Source: JAFGTX01 sp942492225
Lineage (GTDB): Bacteria > Bacillota > Clostridia > Peptostreptococcales > Acidaminobacteraceae
NCBI GenBank assembly: GCA_942492225.1
Contig: CALODS010000055.1
Location: 21,006-85,005 of the forward strand
Direction: 5' to 3'
DNA length: 64,000 bases
This document shows positions 44,740 through 54,506 of the stretch, in pieces. The notes under the pieces were generated by a model that saw only the letters and a program-made list of their open reading frames with translations, was not told the DNA's origin and did no database searches. Numbering within the stretch: position 1 is the stretch's first letter; each line of letters begins with the position of its first letter. The position numbers were made by a program, and so were the translations under genes.

Positions 44740-47439
44740 ATGAGAAAAACAATGCAATTAGAGTGGCAGATATATGAGCAATTTCCTCAAGGGACTATTA
44801 GCATTACACCTAATGGAAAAATAGAATTCATGAACAGTATTGCTGTTAAATTCTTGAGCATGGATAGACACTCTTGGAAAGAAAAAGATATCCACGAAAT
44901 ATTCCAAACAAAGTCCAGTGATTCTAAAGCAGACTGTAAAATTTCTTTTGATGAGATTGTTCAAAAGAAAGAGCTCTATAGATTGCCTAGTAATTGTGCT
45001 GTTTTGAATTTTAAGGGTGAAGTATTTCCAATCTATGGTCAAATAACACCACTGGTAGATCGTGATGTTGTTCAAAGTGTGTTGTTGACATTTAGCTTAG
45101 AAAATAGAATAGCGGACGTATCTAGACAAGTTGAAATTGAAAGGAATAATTTTAAAGTTCTATTTGATCATGCCCCACAGGGAATGATGACGGTCAATAG
45201 GGAGTATAAAATAGTAAATATTAATTCTGCGGCAACAGATATATTTAACATTTCGGTAAGCGAGGCTTTAGGAAATACAATAGGCGAAACATTTGGATGT
45301 ATAAATTACATTAATAGTGATGAAAGATGTACAAAAACAAATTCTTGTCCAACATGTGTGTTTCGCAATGCAGTAGATAATGTTCTGTTTAGTGGGAAAA
45401 GGGTGAATGCAGTTGAATTTCTATTTGATTTTCAAGATCGTTTTTTTGAAATTGGTCGTAATTGGTTAAAACTCAGTGCAGTACCAATGGTATATAACAA
45501 TGAAACGCATGCCTTGATAGTGATTGAGGATATAACCTTAAATAGAGAACTTGCTAAAAATTTGGTTAGAAATGAAAGACGACTCAGATTAATAACGGAT
45601 AATATGATTGATACCATAACGCAAATAGATCAAAATGGATACATTGAATTTGTTACACCATCCTGTTGGTCGTTACTGGGTTATACCGCTGAAGACATGA
45701 TTGGAAAAAACTTTTCAGAATACGTATTTTATGAAGACTTGGCATTTGTTCAAGATCTATTTAAAAAGAGATTTGAGTATAGGTCTATCTTTAGTTCAAG
45801 ACTACGTCTTGTTAGAACAGATAAAAATGTTATTTGGATCGAGGCAAATGGCTCGGTCGTTGACGATGAAAATCGCAGAAGAACAGTGGTTTATGTTATT
45901 AGAGATATAACAGAAGAGGTGCGTTATAAAGAAGAATTATTAAAATCAAAGGAACAGGCCATTATTGCATCACAATCTAAAAGTGAATTTTTAGCTAATA
46001 TGAGCCATGAAATAAGAACACCGATGAATGGTATTATTGGTATGACCAATATAACTCTTATGGATCGGTTAACTGATGAACAGCGCGAAAATATGACTAT
46101 GGTTAAGAATAGCGCCGTCTCCCTTTTAGGAATAATTAATAGTATTTTGGATTTTTCGAAAATTGAAGCCGGTAAAATGGAACTTGAAAAAGTTTCATTT
46201 GATCTAAGAGAGGTAGTTTCTAGAACTGTTAATCCACTTATTATTGGCGCTGATCAAAAAGGAATTGATATAGAAGTAACCTATGATTCTAATATTCAAA
46301 CAAAATTAGTCGGTGATCCTGGTCGAATTAGTCAAATTCTTAATAATTTGATTTTTAATGCTATAAAATTCACTGAGGTCGGTGGTGTCTATATCCATTT
46401 TGGAACCATAGAATTAAAAACAAATATTATTGAATTAAGATGTTCTATAAGAGATACTGGCATTGGAATTCCTAAAAATGAACTTGGAAAATTATTTGAT
46501 AGTTTTCATCAGGTGGATGGTTCTATCACAAGAAAATATGGTGGAACAGGCCTTGGACTATCTATTACCAAGGGCATTATTGATAGGATGAATGGTCATA
46601 TTGAAGTTGAAAGTATTTTTGGAAAAGGATCAATATTTAGTTTTTCTATAGAATTAAGACCGATAACAATTCAAAAAAATCTTAAACCTGATCAGATAAA
46701 AATTGAATTGCCAATTGTCGATAAAAAATTAGATATCTTATTGGTTGAAGATGATTTAATAAATAGAAAAATGACGACAAAAATTCTTGAAAAACAAGGA
46801 CATACTGTGACAATAGCAAAAAATGGAAGAGAAGCTGTTTATGCTTATGACAATGATACTTTTGATATTATTCTTATGGATATACAAATGCCTGAAATGG
46901 ATGGTATAAAAGCATCTAAAATAATAAAAAAGAAAGCGAAAAGCAAGAAACATTATATACCGATTATTGCCTTAACTGCTTATGCAATTGCTGGTGATGA
47001 AGAACGTTTTATTGCTGAAGGATTTGATGATTATATTTCAAAACCTATAGATCTTATCAAGTTTTTTGATGTTATTGGGAGAAATATAGGTAGAGAAGAA
47101 TCAAAATCTAACGAAAATGAAGATATTAAAGCAATTCTTGAACGCGTTAATATGGGTTATGATAAAACTAAATCATTATCGAATGATAATGATGACGACC
47201 AAGCTATATTTGGTCGTATATTAAAATTTTTTAGGATTATCGAACAGGGATTAAGGGAACATGACTTTGAATCAATAGAAACATCAGCTCACCGATTAAA
47301 AACCCTTCTTTCAGAAGCTGGATATATCGATGAGCGGAAGTTGACTTTTAAATTAGAGTTGGCAGCAAGAAAGAATGATATTGAAACGATAATAGATGTT
47401 TATAAAGAATTGAAGATAGCTTTCAATTTTGACAGTTAG
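44740..47439 (+). CDS. hybrid histidine kinase (PAS-HisKA-HATPase-REC-HPt)
   Basis: Cytoplasmic hybrid sensor kinase of 899 residues with no clear membrane segment. Two to three PAS-like modules occupy about residues 1-400. The middle one contains a cysteine-rich insert (FGCINYINSDERCTKTNSCPTCVFRN), here split by family convention into GCINYIN and TNSCPTC. HisKA follows with NMSHEIRTPMNGIIGM, then ATPase (NLIFNAIKF, RDTGIGIP, GGTGLGLSI), a receiver with LMDIQMPEMDG and a C-terminal HPt (SAHRLKTLLSEAG). This is a complete phosphorelay in one protein. It overlaps the next response regulator region and follows cheB, so it may feed the chemotaxis or c-di-GMP circuits. Signal unknown. Confidence 0.92.
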   Translation: MRKTMQLEWQIYEQFPQGTISITPNGKIEFMNSIAVKFLSMDRHSWKEKDIHEIFQTKSSDSKADCKISFDEIVQKKELYRLPSNCAVLNFKGEVFPIYGQITPLVDRDVVQSVLLTFSLENRIADVSRQVEIERNNFKVLFDHAPQGMMTVNREYKIVNINSAATDIFNISVSEALGNTIGETFGCINYINSDERCTKTNSCPTCVFRNAVDNVLFSGKRVNAVEFLFDFQDRFFEIGRNWLKLSAVPMVYNNETHALIVIEDITLNRELAKNLVRNERRLRLITDNMIDTITQIDQNGYIEFVTPSCWSLLGYTAEDMIGKNFSEYVFYEDLAFVQDLFKKRFEYRSIFSSRLRLVRTDKNVIWIEANGSVVDDENRRRTVVYVIRDITEEVRYKEELLKSKEQAIIASQSKSEFLANMSHEIRTPMNGIIGMTNITLMDRLTDEQRENMTMVKNSAVSLLGIINSILDFSKIEAGKMELEKVSFDLREVVSRTVNPLIIGADQKGIDIEVTYDSNIQTKLVGDPGRISQILNNLIFNAIKFTEVGGVYIHFGTIELKTNIIELRCSIRDTGIGIPKNELGKLFDSFHQVDGSITRKYGGTGLGLSITKGIIDRMNGHIEVESIFGKGSIFSFSIELRPITIQKNLKPDQIKIELPIVDKKLDILLVEDDLINRKMTTKILEKQGHTVTIAKNGREAVYAYDNDTFDIILMDIQMPEMDGIKASKIIKKKAKSKKHYIPIIALTAYAIAGDEERFIAEGFDDYISKPIDLIKFFDVIGRNIGREESKSNENEDIKAILERVNMGYDKTKSLSNDNDDDQAIFGRILKFFRIIEQGLREHDFESIETSAHRLKTLLSEAGYIDERKLTFKLELAARKNDIETIIDVYKELKIAFNFDS

Positions 47440-47449
47440 GAGTGAAATA

Positions 47450-47872
47450 ATGGCTAAGAAAAAGAGTAAAATGAAAATACTTATTGCAGAAGATGATTAC
47501 GTAAGTCGAAAGTTTTTATACAAGTTTCTTTCTAACTATGGAGAGTGTGATATAACAGTTGATGGTATGGAAGCAATTGAAGTATTCATGATGGCTCTAG
47601 ATGAAAAAGCATATTATGATTTGATTTGTTTAGATATTATGATGCCAGAAGTAGATGGTGTGAAAGCGTTAAAAACTATTAGGCTTTTAGAAGAAGAGCG
47701 TGAAGTACCCAAAGATAAGCGAGCAAAAATCATTATGACAACAGCTCTAAATGACACTGAAAAAGTAATGGGCTCATTTGATAGCGGTTCAGAGGCTTAT
47801 GCGGTTAAACCAATTGACATTGATAAATTTGTTGATGTTATGAGTAAATTAGGACTTATACAAAATTTATAG
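47450..47872 (+). CDS. stand-alone response regulator receiver
   Basis: A 140-residue single-domain receiver: acidic pair in IAEDDYVS, phospho-Asp in LICLDIMMPEVDG, Thr in IIMTTALND and Lys in YAVKPID. No output domain, so a phosphate shuttle or CheY-like switch protein. It is 10 bases after the hybrid kinase gene, whose HPt domain is its likely phosphate donor. AGGAGTGAA sets the start at 47450. Confidence 0.9.
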   Translation: MAKKKSKMKILIAEDDYVSRKFLYKFLSNYGECDITVDGMEAIEVFMMALDEKAYYDLICLDIMMPEVDGVKALKTIRLLEEEREVPKDKRAKIIMTTALNDTEKVMGSFDSGSEAYAVKPIDIDKFVDVMSKLGLIQNL

Positions 47873-47893
47873 CCGTAAAGATTCAATGTAACT

Positions 47894-47955
47894 AAAAAAA
47901 GGCCTTTATATTATAGATAATAGTAATTAAGTATCTATAATATAAGGGCCTTTTT
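47894..47955. terminator. bidirectional terminator ending the che cluster
   Basis: Long stem (AAAAAGGCC..TATATTATAGATA and complement, one mismatch) with a 12-base loop; T tails on both strands between convergent genes. Confidence 0.9.
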
Positions 47956-47975
47956 AATCATAAGTGAGTTAATAT

Positions 47976-48722
47976 TTATAAATAAGACATCACTGATTTT
48001 GCAAATTCTTTCGGATTTTGATTTTTTTCAAAATAATCAGACGCACCAGCTTCATTACATAGGGTAAACATTTCAGTTTTTTCGTAACTAGAATAGATAA
48101 TAACTGGAATATGCCTAAATTTCTTACTCCGTTTTATAGTTTTACATAAATCTATACCGGAGATGCCTGGAATATCAAGGTCAGTCAAAATAAGATCTGG
48201 TTGACGCTCTTCGATTTTCGTAACGGCCTCATCCCCATCATAAGCATTCATTAAATCAATGGATTGGTCTGCAAAGGCATCTTTGATAATGACATGCATA
48301 AATTTATTATCAGAAACATAAAGTATTGTTTTTCGTCGATTAAGGTGTTTGGGCTCTTTTTCTCTTACCATTGCCCTTACCTTGGTACAAAGTGCAATCC
48401 CAACGGCGTCTTGCTCAATCAGTAGCATATCCGATTCTGAAGCAAAGTTGGCTAACTCATTTAAATTAGATGAATCTTCAGCAATCAACAACTTTATTCC
48501 TTTATTAAAAGAAGTATAAGGTCTAAGCAATTTTATCAAGAATTTAGTTGAAACATCATCATAATGACCTTGTAGTAAAATAACATCTGGTGAGAAACTA
48601 TCAAAATAGGTTTCAAAATCATCATCTGGTGCAATTACTTTTAAAAGTAAATCGTTATTATCACAAGCTGTTTTTATTCTTTTTAATAAGTCTACTGAAT
48701 CCAATATACATAAAACCCTCAT
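47976..48722 (-). CDS. two-receiver protein with a degenerate first receiver
   Basis: A 248-residue protein of two receiver-like domains. The second (from ~residue 120) is intact: LYVSDNKFMHVII, phospho-Asp in LILTDLDIPGISG, IIYSSY and YFEKNQNP. The first (1-115) has the fold pattern, but the phospho-acceptor position reads DVILLQ, with Gln for Asp, so it cannot be phosphorylated there. No output domain. The ATG at 48722 with GAGGTG upstream is preferred over 48785. Convergent with the che cluster; link to it is only by position. Confidence 0.82.
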   Translation of the reverse strand: MRVLCILDSVDLLKRIKTACDNNDLLLKVIAPDDDFETYFDSFSPDVILLQGHYDDVSTKFLIKLLRPYTSFNKGIKLLIAEDSSNLNELANFASESDMLLIEQDAVGIALCTKVRAMVREKEPKHLNRRKTILYVSDNKFMHVIIKDAFADQSIDLMNAYDGDEAVTKIEERQPDLILTDLDIPGISGIDLCKTIKRSKKFRHIPVIIYSSYEKTEMFTLCNEAGASDYFEKNQNPKEFAKSVMSYL

Positions 48723-48842
48723 AAGACACCTCACATTCACTAATATGTGTACCCGATTTGTTATAAGTTTAACATTTTTGAACAAAAGGTTACCACAAAA
48801 ATCATATAAAAAAACAGAAAATTTATAAAAATTAAAATAGTG

Positions 48843-48865
48843 ACACTAATTTAATAGATTAGTGT
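48843..48865. promoter_or_regulatory. operator candidate upstream of hutU
   Basis: Perfect 8-bp inverted repeat ACACTAAT-N7-ATTAGTGT, with a further half-site-like GTTAGTGAC just downstream. It lies ~73 bases before the hutU ATG and has no T tail, so an operator of the histidine operon is plausible. No regulator gene is nearby. Confidence 0.45.
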
Positions 48866-48937
48866 AGTTAGTGACGTTTTAGAGACGGGTAAGAATATAT
48901 ACTAAATGCAAGAAGTTCAAATGAGAGGAGAACATAT

Positions 48938-50983
48938 ATGATTTCAAACAAGCAAATTGCAGATGCTTTACAAGTACAATTGACGGATGTTTTTCCGACA
49001 CTTCCAGAGATGCCAACATTCGAGGAAGGTATAAGAAGAGCACCAAAGAGAGAATTTAACCTTTCTAAAGCAGATACAGAACTTGCCCTCAAAAATGCCC
49101 TTCGTTATATTCCAGAAGAATGGCATGAAGTAATGGCACCTGAGTTTTTAGATGAGCTTTTAACACATGGGCGTATCTATGGCTACCGTTTTAGACCACA
49201 AGGTAATATTAAAGCACTTCCTATTGATGATTATAAAGGACGTACAACTGAAGGTCGTGCGTTTCAAGTAATGATTGATAACAACTTAGACTTTGCTATT
49301 TCATTATATCCATATGAACTTGTTACCTATGGCGAGACTGGTCAGGTATGCCAAAATTGGATGCAATACTGGTTAATTAAGAAATACTTAGAGATTTTAA
49401 CAGAAGATCAAACACTTGTCATTGATTCAGGACATCCTAGAGGATTATTTAAATCATCGCCAGAAGCGCCAAGAACAATGATTACAAATGGTTTAATGAT
49501 TGGTATGTTTGACAACCAAGACGATTGGCATAGAGCGGCAGCAATCGGTGTTGCAAACTATGGCCAAATGACAGCTGGTGGTTGGATGTATATAGGCCCT
49601 CAAGGAATTGTACATGGTACTTACTCAACAATCCTTAATGCAGGTCGTTCTAAACTTGGTATACCAGAAGATCAAGACTTAAGGGGACGTTTATTCGTTA
49701 CTTCAGGCCTTGGTGGGATGAGTGGTGCTCAAGGTAAAGCAGTTGAAATTTCTAATGGTGTTGGTATTATCGCTGAAGTAGATGACTCAAGGATAGAAAC
49801 TAGATATTCACAAGGTTGGGTTTCATCAGTGGCAAGAACACCAAAAGAAGCGTTTGATAGTGCGAAGCTCTACATGGATAAAGGGGAAGGCCATGCTATT
49901 GCATTCCATGGTAATATTGTTGATTTATTAGAGTATGCCAATGAGAATAATATTCATATTGACTTACTTTCTGATCAAACATCTTGTCATGCGGTATACG
50001 ATGGTGGTTATTGTCCAGTAGGGATTACATTTGAAGAACGTACAGAATTACTAGGTACCGATAAGCCTAAATTTATCGAACTTGTCAATGAAACTTTACG
50101 TAAGCATTATGCAGTAATTAAAGATTTGGTAAACAAAGGCGTTTACTTCTTTGATTATGGTAACTCATTTATGAAAGCGGTATATGATGCAGGCGTACAA
50201 GAAATCTGTAAAAACGGAGAAAATGAACTAGACGGATTTATTTACCCATCATATGTAGAAGATATTATGGGCCCTGTATTATTTGATTACGGATATGGTC
50301 CGTTCAGATGGGTATGCTTAAGCGGTAAAGAAGAAGACTTGCTAAAAACGGATAAAGCGGCAATGAACTGTATAGATCCAAACAGAAGATTCCAAGATCG
50401 TGATAACTATAATTGGATTAGAGATGCGTTTGAAAACAAACTTGTTGTTGGAACGCAAGCGAGAATTTTATACCAAGATGCATTAGGTAGAACAAATATT
50501 GCTCTTAAATTCAATGAGATGGTTAGAAACGGAGAAATTGGTCCTGTAATGTTAGGTAGAGATCATCATGATACTGGTGGAACGGATTCTCCATTTAGAG
50601 AAACATCAAACATCAAAGACGGCTCAAACATTATGGCTGAAATGGCAACACAATCTTTTGCAGGTGATGCTGCAAGAGGCATGAGTTTAGTCGCACTTCA
50701 TAACGGTGGTGGTGTTGGAATTGGTAAAGTAATCAATGGTGGATTTGGACTTGTATTAGACGGATCAACAAGAATTGAAAATATTATCAAACGTGCTATG
50801 CCATGGGATGTTATGAATGGTGTATCTAGAAGAGCATGGGCTAGAAATGAAAATGCAATTGAAACATGTATTGAATATAATAAAATAAGAAGCGGTCAAG
50901 ATTTTATCTCAATTCCATTTAGACCAGACGAAAATTTAATTTCTGCATTAGTAGAAAAAACTTGGTCTAAAGAAAAGAAGTAG
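48938..50983 (+). CDS. hutU: urocanate hydratase
   Basis: Second step of histidine degradation: urocanate to imidazolonepropionate, using NAD+ as bound cofactor. 681 residues, the longer form seen in Clostridia and spirochaetes. Family features: GYRFRPQGNIKALP, LYPYELVTYGETGQVCQNWMQYW, SGLGGMSGAQGKA, LLSDQTSCHAVYDGGYCPVG and GRDHHDTGGTDSPFRET. GAGAGGAGAAC precedes the ATG. hutH and hutI are not in this window. Confidence 0.95.
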   Translation: MISNKQIADALQVQLTDVFPTLPEMPTFEEGIRRAPKREFNLSKADTELALKNALRYIPEEWHEVMAPEFLDELLTHGRIYGYRFRPQGNIKALPIDDYKGRTTEGRAFQVMIDNNLDFAISLYPYELVTYGETGQVCQNWMQYWLIKKYLEILTEDQTLVIDSGHPRGLFKSSPEAPRTMITNGLMIGMFDNQDDWHRAAAIGVANYGQMTAGGWMYIGPQGIVHGTYSTILNAGRSKLGIPEDQDLRGRLFVTSGLGGMSGAQGKAVEISNGVGIIAEVDDSRIETRYSQGWVSSVARTPKEAFDSAKLYMDKGEGHAIAFHGNIVDLLEYANENNIHIDLLSDQTSCHAVYDGGYCPVGITFEERTELLGTDKPKFIELVNETLRKHYAVIKDLVNKGVYFFDYGNSFMKAVYDAGVQEICKNGENELDGFIYPSYVEDIMGPVLFDYGYGPFRWVCLSGKEEDLLKTDKAAMNCIDPNRRFQDRDNYNWIRDAFENKLVVGTQARILYQDALGRTNIALKFNEMVRNGEIGPVMLGRDHHDTGGTDSPFRETSNIKDGSNIMAEMATQSFAGDAARGMSLVALHNGGGVGIGKVINGGFGLVLDGSTRIENIIKRAMPWDVMNGVSRRAWARNENAIETCIEYNKIRSGQDFISIPFRPDENLISALVEKTWSKEKK

Positions 50984-51001
50984 ACGGAGGATTATATTAA
51001 T

Positions 51002-51902
51002 ATGTCAGTAAAAAAATTATTACAATGTGTGCCTAACTTTAGTGAAGGTAGAGACAAAGATATTATTGAAAAAATCGTTGAATGTTTTAGAGGAAAAGAT
51101 GGCGTTAAATTATTAGATTACTCTTCAGATGAAGATCATAATCGTTCGGTTGTAACATTAGTTGGAGAGCCAGGACCCCTTCAAGCAGCAGTGGTTGAAG
51201 CAATTGGTGTAGCAGCAAAACTTATTGATATGACAAAACATGAAGGTCAACATCCAAGAATGGGTGCAACTGACGTTGTTCCATATATTCCAGTAAAGAA
51301 TGCAACGATGGAAGATGCTATTGAAGCGGCTGTTGCAACTGCTAAAGAAGCATCAGAAAAATACGATTTACCAATCTTCTTATATGAAGATGCTGCAACG
51401 ACTGCAGATCGTAAAAACCTTGCGAAAGTAAGAAAAGGTCAATATGAAGGTATGGCAGAAAAGTTACAAGATCCAGAGTGGAAGCCAGATTTTGGTCCAA
51501 CGACCGTTGGAACTGCGGGTGTAACTGCTGTATCTGCTAGAATGCCACTTGTAGCATTCAATGTAAATTTAGGAACGGATAATTTAGAAATTGCAGACAA
51601 AATTGCTAAGCAAGTTCGTCACATTGGTGGTGGCCTAAAGATTCTGTAAAGGTATGGGCGTTGCTCTAGAAGATAGAGGTATTGTTCAAGTTTCTATGAA
51701 CATGACCAACTACCAAAAGACACCACTTTACTTGGTTGTTGAGTTGATTAGAGCAGAAGCAAAGAGATGGGGCGTGTCAGTGGTAGGAACTGAGTTAATT
51801 GGTTTATGTCCAATGGAAGCGTTAACGTCTTGTGCGGAATACTATATGGGTATTGAAGATTTTTCAATGGAACAAGTCCTTGAAACGCACTTAATGGAAT
51901 AA
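51002..51902 (+). CDS. ftcD: glutamate formimidoyltransferase, frameshifted
   Basis: Moves the formimino group of formiminoglutamate to tetrahydrofolate, late in histidine breakdown. About 299 residues, transferase domain only, without the cyclodeaminase domain. Signatures: LLQCVPNFSEGRD, HEGQHPRMGATDVVPYIP, FLYEDAATTADR, GVTAVSARMPLVAFNVNL and, in the second frame, RGIVQVSMNMTNYQKTPLY. One extra base near 51641 splits the gene; removing it gives GGLKFCKGMGVAL and a full-length protein. Likely a sequencing error. Follows hutU by 18 bases. Confidence 0.92.
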
Positions 51903-51916
51903 ACACATTATAAATA

Positions 51917-51954
51917 AAATCCCACTATGGCTTAAGTCAGTAGTGGGATTTTTT
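51917..51954 (+). terminator. terminator of the hut operon
   Basis: 12-bp stem AAATCCCACTA / TAGTGGGATTT with a 13-base loop and six T. Confidence 0.9.
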
Positions 51955-52126
51955 ATGATTACTTTGAAAATTATAAAGAACAAATAATCAACCTTTGCTA
52001 ATGATACTATAATATTTCTGCAATTTCAGGATTTTATTTGCGAAAAGTTAATAGAATGATAGAATATAATTATGTATGGAAAAATAATGTAAATGTTTAT
52101 AATTGTGTAAATAGAAAGGTGAAAAT

Positions 52127-52822
52127 ATGCGTAATTTAAGAGGTATAAAATTGACTGAAGAAATAATAAAAAAACATCAATTATCTGTAGAACCACCACC
52201 CCCTGAATCATTGTTTTGGAAACTTTGGAATTCGAGCAAGTCAATTGCTGAAGATGTGATGAAAACAGATTTAATACAAGGCTTAAAAAATGGTAATCTT
52301 GATCCTGTTAAGTTTGGCGCTTTCAATGTTAGTGATGCTTATTATTGCTTTAAGCAAACCGACTGTTTTAAATTGGCTGAACGACGTGCAAAAAATTCGG
52401 TTTTAAAAGCATTCTTAAGTCAAAAAATTGAAGGCTATGAGGAATATAACGAAATGTTCCATAAGACTTGGTTCCTAAAAGATGCAGGGAGCATTATCCC
52501 TCCTCTGATATGTGAAGAATATAGTGATTTTGAAATAACTATTTCAAGTCAAGAGGATCCAATATACACATTAATCCTTATGTTGCCATGTGAATATTTA
52601 TGGCCTTGGATCAGCCAAGAATTACTGCCACTAGAAACAGAAAATATTTATGGAAATTGGGTTAGAGGGAATCTCATTCCAGAAATATCATATACAGTGG
52701 GGAATTTTCTGGATTTATATCAAAAGACAAATCCAGATTCAATTGATGAGCATAAGGCCATTGAAATTTATAAAAAAGCAATGATGTACGAATATCGCTA
52801 TTTTTTAAGTGCGATGACCTAA
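52127..52822 (+). CDS. TenA/thiaminase-II-like protein
   Basis: A 231-residue all-helical protein that I place in the TENA/THI-4 (heme-oxygenase-like) fold. Clues are FNVSDAYYCFKQTDCF in the place of the usual YLxQDxxY helix and LPCEYLWPWISQELLP plus YGNWVRGN near the C-terminus, which resemble the LPCxWxY and YxxWI segments of TenA. The usual active-site Cys region reads LPCEYLW. No thiamine genes and no TPP riboswitch are nearby, so the substrate may differ. AAAGGTGAAAA precedes the ATG. Confidence 0.7.
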   Translation: MRNLRGIKLTEEIIKKHQLSVEPPPPESLFWKLWNSSKSIAEDVMKTDLIQGLKNGNLDPVKFGAFNVSDAYYCFKQTDCFKLAERRAKNSVLKAFLSQKIEGYEEYNEMFHKTWFLKDAGSIIPPLICEEYSDFEITISSQEDPIYTLILMLPCEYLWPWISQELLPLETENIYGNWVRGNLIPEISYTVGNFLDLYQKTNPDSIDEHKAIEIYKKAMMYEYRYFLSAMT

Positions 52823-52886
52823 ATTTTTCCTTGCTAATATTCATTTATTAAGTCAAAAAATGTTATAATAGTGTTGAGGTGATTTT

Positions 52887-54284
52887 TTGAATAAAAGGCG
52901 TATTATTCCCATTAATGCTATAAATTTGACAGTGGTTATACTTGTAATGCTTTTTGTAGCAATGCTGACTCAAGATGTAATAAAAGAGCTTACGATCAGA
53001 GATATTCAAAATGTAACACGGCTTACCCATATAAATATATTTTCTAAAATTGAGCAGGAGATGATTGAGCCGATAAATTCATCACTTATCATGGCGCAGA
53101 ATACACTGCTTTTGGATTTTATGGATCAAGACACATTTGAGACAGAAGAAAAACTAGCAGAATATTTGACTTCTATACAAAATGCAACTGGATATGAGTC
53201 TGTATTTGTTATACCCGACAGCACTTTGAACTATTACCACCCAGGTGGGACTGACGAGAAAGTGGATATTGAAAGTGAACATGCCTATTGGTATACGAAT
53301 CGAATGGATGCGGATGATGCATACGGTTTTGTTGTTAACACAGAAAATTTAGATGATTGGGCGTTAACGATATATGTCGATGCCAATATCAATGATAAAA
53401 ATGGTGAATTCGCTGGAATTACAGGTGTTGGTAAACGGATAACACATCTCCAAAGCATTCTTACAAGCTATCTTGATAATCAAGACGTAAAGGCATATAT
53501 TGTTGATGATAATGGTATTGTAAAATTACATCAAGACAACACCTATATAAATAATAAATCTCTTTATGATTTAGAAAACATACCGACTGATGCATTTGAT
53601 ATAAAAAGTGGCCAAGAGCAAGCAATTGAACGTATGATTGGCAATCATTTTTTTATAATTCAATATATTCCAAAACTTGAATGGTATTTGGTTGTGAGTA
53701 AGAGCACATCGGATTTAAGAAGAACTCTTAATTACTACAGTGGTCAAATAATATTGGCATTGGCACTTGGCACTTTGGTGATATTCTTTGTAACGAATCA
53801 TGCGATCGCCATGTATAAAAAACAGATAATAAATTTGTCTAATATTGATCATCTAACGGATATCCCGAACCGAACCATATTTGAAATTGCTCTTGAAGAA
53901 GCAGTTAAAAATGTTGGCAATCAAAATTTTTGTCTCATCTTATTTGATTTAGATAATTTGAAGGCAATCAATGACAGTCTGGGACATGATAAAGGTGATT
54001 TGACACTTAAGATAATTGTAGAATTAGCAAAAAAGGTAATTAGAACACCTGATTTTGTTTCTCGGGTTGGTGGAGATGAATTTGCGGTTATTATATATAA
54101 ACCATTAAGTGAGGCACAATTATTTTTAGAAGAATTTCAGAATAGTGTAAGAAGTGATGCTGAATTACAGCGCATTGGAGCTACTGTTAGCCTAGGTATA
54201 ACGGAATGTAATGAAGCTGATACTAAAACAACCATATATAAAAGAGCCGATGAAGCTCTTTATAAATCGAAAAAAAGAAGGTAA
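52887..54284 (+). CDS. membrane diguanylate cyclase with inhibitory site
   Basis: Membrane-anchored c-di-GMP synthase of 465 residues. N-terminal membrane helix (~10-30), an extracytoplasmic dCache-like sensor (~35-280; FVIPDSTLNYYHPGG, GFVVNTENLDDWALTIYV, AYIVDDNGIVKLHQD), a second helix (~288-308) and a GGDEF domain with FDLDNLKAINDSLGHDKGD and RVGGDEFAVII. The inhibitory site RTPD five residues before GGDEF is intact, unlike the cyclase at 577-2289. The start is TTG with GAGGTGAT upstream and a TATAAT 18 bases before it. Confidence 0.9.
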   Translation: MNKRRIIPINAINLTVVILVMLFVAMLTQDVIKELTIRDIQNVTRLTHINIFSKIEQEMIEPINSSLIMAQNTLLLDFMDQDTFETEEKLAEYLTSIQNATGYESVFVIPDSTLNYYHPGGTDEKVDIESEHAYWYTNRMDADDAYGFVVNTENLDDWALTIYVDANINDKNGEFAGITGVGKRITHLQSILTSYLDNQDVKAYIVDDNGIVKLHQDNTYINNKSLYDLENIPTDAFDIKSGQEQAIERMIGNHFFIIQYIPKLEWYLVVSKSTSDLRRTLNYYSGQIILALALGTLVIFFVTNHAIAMYKKQIINLSNIDHLTDIPNRTIFEIALEEAVKNVGNQNFCLILFDLDNLKAINDSLGHDKGDLTLKIIVELAKKVIRTPDFVSRVGGDEFAVIIYKPLSEAQLFLEEFQNSVRSDAELQRIGATVSLGITECNEADTKTTIYKRADEALYKSKKRR

Positions 54285-54345
54285 AGATAGATTTTGTATG
54301 TTTTAAATTAAATAGTTTCATTAACATTGAGAACAAATTCTACTC

Positions 54346-54396
54346 AAATAGAAAAAGATCCGATGAGATAAAATCTTGTTGGATCTTTTTCTATTT
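54346..54396 (+). terminator. rho-independent terminator
   Basis: 16-bp perfect stem AAATAGAAAAAGATCC / GGATCTTTTTCTATTT with a 19-base loop; the downstream arm supplies the T run. Follows the diguanylate cyclase gene. Confidence 0.8.
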
Positions 54397-54506
54397 CAAT
54401 TCTGAAATTTTTCTTGATTCTACTGTCTTAAGCATTGAAAAACAACTATAATGAAATTATGACGTAACGAATTTTATCAAGTTAATATAAACTGGAGATG
54501 ATAATA

